In this document: in pieces, positions 1 through 6,722 of the stretch
Layout of the letters: the number at the start of each line of letters is the position of its first letter
Position numbering within the stretch: the first letter of the stretch is position 1
Assembly (NCBI GenBank): GCA_002333125.1
Contig: DDBM01000253.1
Span: 1,755-24,272, forward strand
Source: Moraxellaceae bacterium UBA2032
GTDB lineage: Bacteria > Pseudomonadota > Gammaproteobacteria > Pseudomonadales > Moraxellaceae
Reading direction: 5' to 3'
Length of the DNA: 22,518 bases
Made by a program: the position numbers and the translations under genes
Notes under the pieces: generated by a model
Databases searched by the model: none
The model's input: the letters and a program-made list of their open reading frames with translations, nothing else
Told to the model about the DNA's origin: nothing

Positions 1-1182
1 GCCATGTAACATCCAATTTGCCGATTTTGCCAATAAGCTAGTCGTTGCTAATTCAAACTCAATATCATCTAAACGCATTTCATTTTTATTAGCATCTAAT
101 ACTAATTTACCTAACAAAAAAATCTCGGCATTAATCGGTTGCTGCAAACGCAAGCCCAAAACTGCCTTGTCGCCGCTACCATATAATTGCAAACTATTAA
201 TTAATACTGTTTTTCCACCTGCATCAAAAGGCTTATTAGCAAGCTGTTCATTAAGTAGGCGATTGGCTGTATCTAAACGAATATCGCCACGAAATGCGAC
301 ATAAAAGCTGTCACCACTGGTAATTAAGCGTTGCGGTGCAGGCATGATAGGCATCACAACACGCGGTTTATCACCCGTGACAATTTGTGGACGTGCCGTT
401 AAGCTCAAATTGGTTTTTAAATAACGACCTGTTCCTACAATGTCTGTTAAGCCGATTCTTTCGGGTTGTAATAATAACCATACGTCTTTTTCTAAAAGCT
501 TCGGCTCATTCATCGCTGGCCAAACTTGTGTTAATAATGATTTAAATCCGACTTGTTTAAAGGCTGCGTTAATATTTTCGTTGACTATTTTTTGCACTTT
601 TTCACGTATAACAGGCAAATTTACCATTTTCTCTACATTAAATTTAAAGGCGGTAATGTTGCATGGCTTAAGCCATTTTAATTGCCATTGCCCTGTTTGT
701 ACCGCCAAATCACCCGTTGTTGTCCAATACAATTTACCTGGTAGGCTAAATTCTATTTTTGGTAATTCCTCACCTACACCACAACTTACCCCGCCCATAT
801 TTAAAAAGCCTGCACGGGTTTTAGTTTCTATCGAAAAATCTAATTGTGTTGTGGCCACAAAATCTTGACCTATCACCGAGATTTTAACATCACGCAAATT
901 AACCACATGGCTAATATCTGACTCCATAGGCAAAGAGGTATTGGCAATCTTTAATATTTGCGTAATTTTTCCTGAAGATAGTGGCTTAGGTACATTTTTT
1001 AGAATTTCACTACGTACTGTTTCTAAATCTATACTAATTGGCAAGTTAATAACCGACGTAGGCACTTGAGGCAAAACAACAGGATTGGGATTATTAGGTG
1101 GTGCAAGCAAAGATTTAGGAGCTTGGCAAGCCGTTAATAACACACTCACCGTTAACACAGCATAACGCATATACAATTTCAT
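1..1182 (-). CDS. DUF4403-like lipoprotein, 3' end missing
   Basis: The 394 codons from the ATG at 1182 to the left edge stay open, so the C-terminus lies outside the window. Residues 1-19 form a lipoprotein signal peptide: a short basic start, a hydrophobic core, then lipobox LTAC with Cys19 as the acylated residue. A low-complexity Pro/Asn linker follows. The rest is rich in beta-strand patterns typical of the DUF4403 family, including a segment like VWLLLQPERIGL near the middle, a run of alternating strands, and the closing part FLLGKLVLDANKNEMRL. The family has no settled biochemical role. Its BPI/SMP-like lipid-binding fold is a prediction. The product is probably a lipid-anchored envelope protein, facing the periplasm in the outer or inner membrane. 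A GAG-rich Shine-Dalgarno sequence lies just upstream. The family call is by pattern recall and is moderately sure; the lipoprotein call is firm. Confidence 0.7.
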   Translation of the reverse strand, partial: MKLYMRYAVLTVSVLLTACQAPKSLLAPPNNPNPVVLPQVPTSVINLPISIDLETVRSEILKNVPKPLSSGKITQILKIANTSLPMESDISHVVNLRDVKISVIGQDFVATTQLDFSIETKTRAGFLNMGGVSCGVGEELPKIEFSLPGKLYWTTTGDLAVQTGQWQLKWLKPCNITAFKFNVEKMVNLPVIREKVQKIVNENINAAFKQVGFKSLLTQVWPAMNEPKLLEKDVWLLLQPERIGLTDIVGTGRYLKTNLSLTARPQIVTGDKPRVVMPIMPAPQRLITSGDSFYVAFRGDIRLDTANRLLNEQLANKPFDAGGKTVLINSLQLYGSGDKAVLGLRLQQPINAEIFLLGKLVLDANKNEMRLDDIEFELATTSLLAKSANWMLHG

Positions 1183-1686
1183 GACTCACTCTCAATCAAA
1201 AACAAATATAGATTTAACGCATACTACGACGTAGATACAGCAGCACACACGTTTTTTAAAAAATAGCTAAGCCTTAAATTGTAAAAAAACACATGTGTTC
1301 ATTGTCAAACAAAGATTCTTAAACTACACTCAGCACCGACGAGTTTTGTATAAATAATAATCATTAGTTTTGCTTTTTGTCCTCACACAAACAGGTTGCA
1401 CACAAGCAAACGCTGATTGAATCTTTTGGCCAAAGTATCATGTTGCATACTAGGGTAATTATCCGCTAATTACGCCTCAGATGCTCACATTTTGTCACAC
1501 TTACGCCGCTTAATTAAAAACTACGTCAGACAATAATGGCCTACGTTTTTTAATCAACTACGCTAAGATTGTGGCCATACGTACCTGCAATTGACTAACT
1601 GCTGTTGGCTTGGGTTGTTTTAGGATGACCTTATTGTATGGCGTATTAATAAGACAATCTGGCAGTTTGCTCACTAGGGATATACT
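1183..1686. other. divergent intergenic region, about 500 bases
   Basis: This gap separates the DUF4403 lipoprotein (minus) from the GGDEF gene (plus) and must hold both promoters. I see no convincing gene in it. It contains a perfect 12-bp palindrome, AACACATGTGTT, at 1288-1299, which could be an operator. It also has a weak Fur-like sequence at about 1352-1370 and an imperfect inverted repeat at about 1513-1556 built from ATTAAAAAC and GTTTTTTAAT arms. TTGACT at 1591-1596 could be a -35 box for the GGDEF gene, but no good -10 sits at the right distance. Confidence 0.5.
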
Positions 1687-2937
1687 ATGGAACACTTCTT
1701 AGAATTAAAACGCAAACTTGCGCTCACATTAAGCTTCGCAATTGCCATCGCATTACTGATTGCCTTTGTGATTAATTACAGCGTTTCAAAAGTGTCTATT
1801 ATTAATGCACTCGTCACTAAAGAGTTACCGTTAACTACCAGTGCCGTCATGGCCGATTTACGTGATGAACGTTTAGGTTTATTTTTAAATTCAGCACCTT
1901 CTGACTACCAAAAACGCTATTTAAGTAATATTGACTATGGTTTAGACCGTGCCAAACTGAACGAAATGTTAGACCTCTATCATCAAGAATATGGTCACAA
2001 TATCTACTTAGTTAACAAAGAGATGCAGATTGTTGCACGTAACAATCAAAGTATCGTCAGCGACACAGCTAGCTTACTTGAAATAAATGATTTTAAAGCC
2101 TTTACCCAAACTCTTAATAAAGACACCTCGTCTTACGAAATACAACATCAAGGTGACACCGTTTTAATCAATGCTCACTATTTGCCCAGTTTAGAGTGGT
2201 ATTTATTGGTTGATACTAATGCCACACAGGCGACAGCAAGTTTACGTGATGCGCTGTATCTAAATATTTTTGTGGGTTTATTTGCTTCACTCAGTATTTT
2301 TGGTTTAACGCATATTTCTATTAGTCGTTATCAATGGCAAATCAAACAAAAACTAAGCGATATGTCTTCCTCAGACACACTCACAGGTTTGGCTAACCGT
2401 TATACCTTTGACATTTTAATTGGCCATATTTTAGCAAATGCTAAACGAACTCAAACGCCTATTAGTCTTATTTTGATTGATATGGATTTAATCAAGTCAG
2501 CAGTGTTAGAGCATGGCTCGCTCACAACCGAAAAAGTTGTGCAGCAAGTAGGACATATTATTAAAGAATCGATTAGAGCCTCTGATGTAGGCTGTCGCTG
2601 GAGTGAGGATAAGTTTTTAATTACCCTAAATAATTGCTTGCCCGATAAAGCTACTTCTATTGCCAAAAATCTAACGCTCAGTATTCAGCAAGCTGTGACT
2701 CAACAGCCTGTTAGCATTAATATGCCATTGAACATTAGTGCAGGTATTGCCGACTATCATATCAACGATACCTTAGACACACTTATTGAGCGCACCGAAC
2801 GCGCTTTAGTTCATGCTCAATCTCAAACACATCATAAAATCATGTACGTTCAAGCCCCTTACTATACTGTTACACACATGACGCGACGTTTAAATAACAA
2901 ACAGCACGATATTAAGGCTGTGCAAATGCAGGCTTAA
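1687..2937 (+). CDS. membrane sensor with degenerate GGDEF domain
   Basis: The 416-residue protein has a transmembrane helix at about 11-33, a periplasmic sensor part at about 34-188 and a second helix at about 189-210. A GGDEF-type domain begins at DTLTGLANR (230-238). Diguanylate cyclases make c-di-GMP from two GTP. Here the signature that should read GGDEF or GGEEF is SEDKF (306-310). By alignment to the usual pattern, the guanine-contacting Asn is Val273, the Asp after it is Leu274, and the GH..GD stretch is changed to Ser278 and Thr281-Glu282. The first metal-site Asp (265) remains. Such a domain is unlikely to make c-di-GMP. It may bind a partner or act as a receptor. The periplasmic part carries EYGHNIYLVN, a look seen in Cache-like sensors. 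AGGGA lies 6 bases before the ATG. The 3' end overlaps the next gene on the other strand. Confidence 0.85.
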   Translation: MEHFLELKRKLALTLSFAIAIALLIAFVINYSVSKVSIINALVTKELPLTTSAVMADLRDERLGLFLNSAPSDYQKRYLSNIDYGLDRAKLNEMLDLYHQEYGHNIYLVNKEMQIVARNNQSIVSDTASLLEINDFKAFTQTLNKDTSSYEIQHQGDTVLINAHYLPSLEWYLLVDTNATQATASLRDALYLNIFVGLFASLSIFGLTHISISRYQWQIKQKLSDMSSSDTLTGLANRYTFDILIGHILANAKRTQTPISLILIDMDLIKSAVLEHGSLTTEKVVQQVGHIIKESIRASDVGCRWSEDKFLITLNNCLPDKATSIAKNLTLSIQQAVTQQPVSINMPLNISAGIADYHINDTLDTLIERTERALVHAQSQTHHKIMYVQAPYYTVTHMTRRLNNKQHDIKAVQMQA

Positions 2938-3562
2938 TTAATAACAATATTTGTTGAGCTAAGCGGTCGGCATAGACGCTTGGCTCAATCTCTTGTCCTT
3001 GTTGTTGACACACTCGCGCAAAGTTCCCTTCTAACCATAACGTTGCAAAACCATGCACCGTACTCCACGCTAACATACTACTCAGCAACACCGATTCTTT
3101 GTTAGCGCAAGGCATAAGAGCCTGAACCACATCTATCAATAATTGAAAACAGGCATCACTCGCTTCTTTTAATTCTTCGACATTCTTATCTAAAGCTTCA
3201 CATCTAAAAATCAAACTAAAAGCACTGGGACGCTGTAAAGCAAAACGAATATATGCCAAACCTAAAGCTTGTAAACGTGCATATTCATCATCACCTGCCT
3301 GCTCAATTAGCGTTTGCACATGACGGGTCAAATCTCTAAAAATACTTGCTGCGTAGGCCGATAGCAACCCTGCCCTATCTTTAAAATGATGTGCTGGCGC
3401 AGCATGAGACACGCCTGCACGTCGCGCACAAGAACGCAGCGTAAAAGACTCCAAACCCTCTTCTTCAATAATTTTATCCGCTGCATCCAATAAGGCACGC
3501 GCCAAATCACCATGATGATAAGGCGGTTTAGGCTGATGAATAAGTACACGAGCTAAGGTCAT
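2912..3562 (-). CDS. TetR-family transcriptional regulator
   Basis: This is a 216-residue one-component repressor-type protein. The N-terminal helix-turn-helix covers about residues 17-65, with YHHGDLARALLDAA, then FTLRSCARRAGVSHAAPAHHF, the usual TetR recognition region. The C-terminal ligand and dimer domain resembles the WHG-type (TetR_C_33) group, with WSTVHGFATLWLEG near the end. The ATG at 3562 is preferred because AGGA lies 6 bases before it. An upstream TTG at 3592 would add ten residues but lacks a ribosome site. The ligand and target are unknown. TetR proteins often control a neighbouring gene or themselves, but the neighbours here (GGDEF gene, AP2 gene) suggest no obvious target. 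A near-consensus Fur box lies upstream, so iron control of this gene is likely. Its stop codon lies inside the end of the convergent GGDEF gene. Confidence 0.9.
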   Translation of the reverse strand: MTLARVLIHQPKPPYHHGDLARALLDAADKIIEEEGLESFTLRSCARRAGVSHAAPAHHFKDRAGLLSAYAASIFRDLTRHVQTLIEQAGDDEYARLQALGLAYIRFALQRPSAFSLIFRCEALDKNVEELKEASDACFQLLIDVVQALMPCANKESVLLSSMLAWSTVHGFATLWLEGNFARVCQQQGQEIEPSVYADRLAQQILLLIKPAFAQP

Positions 3563-3632
3563 ATCACATCCTACAACAAATAATCTTGCCAACTACAATG
3601 ACTTAGACTAGGATTATTGAACATCAAGTAAT

Positions 3633-3651
3633 CTTAATGAAAATCATTATC
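3633..3651. promoter_or_regulatory. Fur box candidate
   Basis: The 19 bases match the classic Fur consensus GATAATGATAATCATTATC at 16 positions; the three mismatches are the first two bases and one central base. It lies about 70-90 bases upstream of the TetR gene start and is the best such match in the window. Fur with Fe2+ normally represses from sites like this. A plus-strand transcript starting to the right could also be its target. Confidence 0.65.
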
Positions 3652-3860
3652 AATAAAAATCAAACTTTACAGCGTCAAGTTTAATCTATTGAATATTTTT
3701 TATGGTTTTATTTTATAAATAAAAGCAGATATTACGATATTTATTGTAAATTCTTTATATCACTGCCATAATTTTAAAACAAATTTGTAGATGGACATCA
3801 CATTACTAACACGATAAATACATTCTTTTTGATACAAATGTATTTTACGTATTAGCAGCA

Positions 3861-3989
3861 TACTTATTTATGCCAAAATATCTAAATAAAGAACGTTAGG
3901 CAATATATTACTTATTTATCTAAACTTATGTTTATGTAATGAGTGACAAAATATCTATCGCTCCATAAAAGGAATATATCAGATATTTT
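3861..3989. repeat. cluster of short AT-rich repeats
   Basis: TACTTATTTAT occurs at 3861-3871 and again at 3909-3919. CAAAATATCTA occurs at 3874-3884 and at 3947-3957, each time to the right of a TACTTATTTAT copy. The core AAAATATCT recurs inverted, as AGATATTTT, at 3981-3989. All copies are exact. They could be binding sites for a regulator, or chance in very AT-rich DNA. Confidence 0.5.
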
Positions 3990-4031
3990 ATGCATATATT
4001 AATATGTTAGAAATGTGAGAACTACAAGGGC

Positions 4032-4052
4032 TAGCTAACATGATGTTGGCTA
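4032..4052. other. hairpin upstream of the AP2-like gene
   Basis: TAGCTAACA and TGTTGGCTA pair over 9 positions, one of them a wobble or mismatch depending on strand, around a TGA loop. No T-run follows. It may be an operator or an RNA structure in a long leader. Confidence 0.35.
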
Positions 4053-4294
4053 AGTCATCGCAAGGTAGGATGAGCGCGATAACACCATGAACGGTAGGCT
4101 GCTCTAATATTATTTTAGAGTGTAATGTTTGCAGTTGGTATATTGATTTATAAACCAAAGCTCATAACGTACCTTGCACTAATAACACATTATTATATGG
4201 GCTTTATTGTTTATATTATTTGTTTTCTAGTGCACCATTATAGCTTTAGTTTAAATATTATATTACTGACATCTCATGTTTGAGGGTAACAATT

Positions 4295-4717
4295 ATGGGT
4301 ATTTGTCGTATTGACCAACCTTCCAAAAGTAATTTTGGATATTACGTGCGCATTAGATGGCGCGGTGTGATTTACGCAAAATTCTTTTCTGACAAAAAAA
4401 ATGGTGGTACAGAAAAAGCGTGGGAAGCAGCAGAAGCTTATTTTCATGAGTTAGATGCTAAGTTACCACCCGATAGCAAGGTAGGAAAACTATCAAAGCG
4501 CAATACCAGTGGTGTTGTGGGCGTTAGCCGAGCCGAAGGACTAAAACGCGGTGTGCCTTATGCACATTGGCAGGCTTGGTGGACAGCTGGTGGCAAAACA
4601 AAAACTGCTTGTTTTTCTATTAGAAAATATGGCGAAGAGCACGCTAAGCAAAAAGCGATTGCGGCACGTAAACACTGGGAAGAGGAGTATTTTAAAGAAC
4701 ATCCTCCTACCCCCTAA
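4295..4717 (+). CDS. small protein with two AP2-like DNA-binding repeats
   Basis: A basic protein of 140 residues. The second half (about 69-130) looks like a bacterial AP2 domain: NTSGVVGVSR, a strand pair with HWQAWWTAGGKTKTACFSI, then a helix with EEHAKQKAIAARKHWEE. The first half (about 14-55) repeats the same plan in shorter form: GYYVRIRWRGVIYAKFFSD, then a helix EKAWEAAEAYFHEL. AP2 domains bind DNA; in bacteria and phages they are often fused to homing HNH endonucleases, but no HNH motif is present here. The ATG at 4295 has GAGGG 8 bases upstream, better than the TTG at 4280. It stands alone, convergent with gloC and behind an AT-rich leader, so it may have been acquired horizontally. 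A role as a transcription or nucleoid regulator is inference. Lambda-type integrase arm-binding domains have a related look. Confidence 0.7.
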   Translation: MGICRIDQPSKSNFGYYVRIRWRGVIYAKFFSDKKNGGTEKAWEAAEAYFHELDAKLPPDSKVGKLSKRNTSGVVGVSRAEGLKRGVPYAHWQAWWTAGGKTKTACFSIRKYGEEHAKQKAIAARKHWEEEYFKEHPPTP

Positions 4718-4741
4718 CACTCACAGGTAATGATTTGGGTT

Positions 4742-4767
4742 GTTGGGTGTACTTAGGTACTTCCAAC
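4742..4767. terminator. hairpin between convergent genes
   Basis: GTTGG-GT-GTAC, loop TTAG, GTAC-TT-CCAAC forms a near-complete 11-bp stem with one mismatch and a wobble pair. It fills the 59-base gap between the stop of the AP2-like gene and the stop of gloC. No strong T-run lies on either side, so it is a weak bidirectional terminator at best. Confidence 0.45.
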
Positions 4768-4776
4768 CCCATCACC

Positions 4777-5421
4777 TCATCCAAACTTACCCACAAAAGG
4801 ATTATGCTTTTTTTCATGCCCAATGGTGGACATTGCGCCATGACCTGCAATAAATTGATAGTCATCGGGCAAAGTAAATAACTGGGTTTGAATCGCATTT
4901 ATTAAAGTTTGATAATCACCACGCGGAAAGTCAGTGCGTCCGATACCACCATTAAATAACACATCACCCACAATCGCCAATTTACTTAAATGATGAATAA
5001 ACACCACATGACCTGGTGTATGGCCTGCACAATGACGCACTTCCAAGCTTAAATTACCCACTTGCACCGTATCACCCTGCTCTAACCAACGATGGGGCAA
5101 AAAAGCTTTGGCAGGGGCAAAGTTAAACATCATTGCTTGTTGCGGTAACATATCTAGCCAAAACTTTTCGTCTTTATGTGGCCCTTCTATTTGCACATCA
5201 TAATGTTTAGCCAATTGCTCAACTGCGCCAACATGGTCTAAATGGCCATGCGTTAAAATAAGTTTGCTGATTTTTACTTGTGCTTTATCTACAGCAGCCA
5301 ATAATTTAGGGATATCACCTCCTGCGTCAATTAGTGCGCCTTGCCCACTTTCATCACACCATAACAAGGTGCAGTTTTGTAAAAATGGCGTAACGGGAAT
5401 AATTTGATACTGTAAAGCCAT
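4777..5421 (-). CDS. gloC: hydroxyacylglutathione hydrolase (glyoxalase II type)
   Basis: A cytoplasmic metallo-beta-lactamase-fold hydrolase of 214 residues, the usual size of the YcbL/GloC family. It splits S-lactoylglutathione to D-lactate and glutathione, the second step of methylglyoxal detoxification. The metal-binding motif THGHLDH has His58, His60, Asp62 and His63. His134 (in CAGHTPGH), Asp153 (in VGDVLF) and His194 (in AGHGAMSTIGHE) complete the two-metal site. The ending HNPFVGKFG is typical of the family. It is shorter than GloB because the C-terminal substrate domain of GloB is missing. It is monocistronic, divergent from yajQ and convergent with the AP2-like gene. All ligands are intact, so it should be active. 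The exact substrate is less certain than the fold, since close relatives include persulfide dioxygenases. Confidence 0.88.
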   Translation of the reverse strand: MALQYQIIPVTPFLQNCTLLWCDESGQGALIDAGGDIPKLLAAVDKAQVKISKLILTHGHLDHVGAVEQLAKHYDVQIEGPHKDEKFWLDMLPQQAMMFNFAPAKAFLPHRWLEQGDTVQVGNLSLEVRHCAGHTPGHVVFIHHLSKLAIVGDVLFNGGIGRTDFPRGDYQTLINAIQTQLFTLPDDYQFIAGHGAMSTIGHEKKHNPFVGKFG

Positions 5422-5554
5422 AAAATTCTCGGTTTTATGTTGATAATTTAGGATTGTACTACAAGCATCATCAATAATTTTCTACCATATTAAAAATATG
5501 AATCCAGATTAGCTTGTGTGTATTTTCTATTTATAGTGAACGTGTTGAATCATT

Positions 5555-5581
5555 TTGTAGTAATATTCGGCGGTTTATAAC
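5555..5581 (+). promoter_or_regulatory. possible sigma-70 promoter of yajQ
   Basis: TTGTAG (5555-5560) and TATAAC (5576-5581) are 15 bases apart, a short spacing, about 60 bases upstream of the yajQ start. This is the best pair in the 222-base gap shared with gloC. Confidence 0.3.
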
Positions 5582-5643
5582 TAACGGTTTTAAGCTGCTA
5601 TGCTGCGTTGGTGATACATTTTTTGTTAACTGGGAGTTAAACT

Positions 5644-6132
5644 ATGCCGTCTCTTGATGTGGTTTCTGAATTAGAAATGTATGAAGTTAATCATGCAGTC
5701 ACCAATACGACTAAAGAAATTCAAACACGCTTTGACTTTCGGGGTTCTAATGTTCAAGTTGAACTCAACGAAAAAAATAAAGAAATTAAATTAACAGGTG
5801 AGTCCGATTTTCAGGTAGAGCAAGTGTATGCCATGCTCGAAATGCACTGTTTAAAACGCAAAGTTGACGCGCAATGTTTAGACCCTCAAAAAATGACTGC
5901 TTCGGGCAAAGAAATGCACCAAATCGTTAAATTAAAAGATGGTTTAGACAGTGATACCGCCAAAAAAGTCGTCAAAATTATTAAAGAATCAGGTATTAAA
6001 GCCCAAGCGAGTATTCAAGGCGAAAAAGTCCGTGTGACAGATAAGAAAAAAGACACCTTGCAAGCTGTGATGAATTTGTTACGCGAGCAGTCGCTCGGCC
6101 TTCCTTTGCAATTCAACAACTTCAAGGATTAA
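5644..6132 (+). CDS. yajQ: YajQ family nucleotide-binding protein
   Basis: 162 residues, full length for the family. It starts MPSLDVVSELEMYEV and continues with TRFDFRGSNVQV, both hallmark segments. The fold has two ferredoxin-like halves, at about 1-90 and 91-162. The family binds nucleotides and RNA; in Xanthomonas and Pseudomonas members bind c-di-GMP and act with a LysR-type regulator. Whether this one binds c-di-GMP cannot be seen from the sequence. GGGAG lies 8 bases before the ATG. Only two bases separate its stop from the DUF4442 gene start, so the two are co-transcribed and probably coupled in translation. Confidence 0.93.
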   Translation: MPSLDVVSELEMYEVNHAVTNTTKEIQTRFDFRGSNVQVELNEKNKEIKLTGESDFQVEQVYAMLEMHCLKRKVDAQCLDPQKMTASGKEMHQIVKLKDGLDSDTAKKVVKIIKESGIKAQASIQGEKVRVTDKKKDTLQAVMNLLREQSLGLPLQFNNFKD

Positions 6133-6134
6133 TT

Positions 6135-6620
6135 ATGTCTAATCAGCTAAAGCGTGTTGTGGAGTCATCCAAATGGTTACCTGCCAACGTTAGAGCGATG
6201 GTAGTATCCAAAATTTTGGGCAAAGTTGTACCTTATGTGGGCACATCGGGTTTATTGTATGAAGAAATCACCTCCGAACGTGTGATAGTTAGCATCAAAA
6301 ATCGTCATAAAGTGCAAAATCACATCAATAATGTTCATGCGGCTGCGATGGCTTTATTAGCCGAAACCGCCACAGGTTTTGTGGTAGGTATTAACTTACC
6401 CGATGATAAATTACCATTAATTAAAAGTCTAAAAGTAGATTTTTATAAACGAACGAAGGGTGATATGCGCGCTGTTGCCACTTTAACGGCCGAAGATGTA
6501 GCACGAATTACTAGCGAGCCTAAAGGTGAACTATGGGTTCCTGTATCAGTTACTGACGAAAGCGGCGACGAGCCAATTAAATGTGAAATGTTATGGGCTT
6601 GGGTTCCCAAAAAACGCTAA
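6135..6620 (+). CDS. DUF4442 hotdog-fold protein
   Basis: 161 residues covering a single hotdog domain of the DUF4442 group, a relative of PaaI/YiiD-type thioesterases. Recognised by NRHKVQNHINNVHAAAMALLAE, where the His and Asn residues ahead of a long central helix match the family, and by the later strands with KSLKVDFYKRTKGDM. No canonical thioesterase Asp or Glu stands out, so the substrate (perhaps an acyl-CoA) is unknown. The ribosome site AAGGA lies inside the end of yajQ. It is the second gene of a two-gene operon and is followed by a stem-loop. The family call is firm; the enzymatic role is inference. Confidence 0.8.
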   Translation: MSNQLKRVVESSKWLPANVRAMVVSKILGKVVPYVGTSGLLYEEITSERVIVSIKNRHKVQNHINNVHAAAMALLAETATGFVVGINLPDDKLPLIKSLKVDFYKRTKGDMRAVATLTAEDVARITSEPKGELWVPVSVTDESGDEPIKCEMLWAWVPKKR

Positions 6621-6655
6621 GTGATTCTTGGCTTCAACGTAGCTCAGCCACCGAA

Positions 6656-6695
6656 ACTCCGCTCAAGCAGTGTAAAACTGTTCCCTGAGCGGAGT
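6656..6695. terminator. strong hairpin between DUF4442 gene and antiporter gene
   Basis: ACTCCGCTCA (6656-6665) and TGAGCGGAGT (6686-6695) form a perfect 10-bp GC-rich stem. The 20-base loop itself holds a second stem, CAGT/ACTG (6668-6680). It lies between two convergent stop codons and probably stops transcription from both sides, although neither side has a good T-run. Confidence 0.55.
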
Positions 6696-6722
6696 CTAAG
6701 GGATAATTTAACCAAACATCAA

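Larger units (their letters stand above)
3563..4294. other. AT-rich intergenic region with short repeats
   Basis: About 730 bases without a convincing gene, and clearly richer in A+T than the flanking genes. Besides the Fur box it holds an inverted repeat AAACTT/AAGTTT (3662-3682) and an all-AT hairpin TTTTATTT-TAT-AAATAAAA (3706-3724). It also has repeated 11-mers at 3861/3909 and 3874/3947, a hairpin with arms TAGCTAACA and TGTTGGCTA (4032-4052), and another with arms CTCTAA and TTAGAG (4102-4120). I could not pick a confident promoter for the AP2-like gene. The composition could reflect foreign DNA or a silenced regulatory region. Confidence 0.5.

Noticed and set aside
440..868. Open frame of 142 codons on the plus strand
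   Set aside because: It lies wholly opposite the DUF4403-like lipoprotein gene, whose translation has a signal peptide and family-like pattern. The plus-strand product has no domain-like features.
1288..1299. Perfect palindrome AACACATGTGTT as an operator
   Set aside because: Single copy without a recognisable regulator match; kept only as a note in the intergenic entry.
1352..1370. Fur-like sequence upstream of the GGDEF gene
   Set aside because: Only about 13 of 19 consensus positions match, mostly A and T in AT-rich DNA, so chance is a fair explanation.
3652..3730. Iron-regulated small RNA next to the Fur box
   Set aside because: The AT-only hairpin at 3706-3724 could end such an RNA, but no -10/-35 pair of good quality is visible on the plus strand, so I do not call it.
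3563..4294. Mobile element or attachment site in the AT-rich gap
   Set aside because: No transposase, integrase, tRNA gene, terminal inverted repeats or flanking target duplication could be found; only composition and short repeats are unusual.
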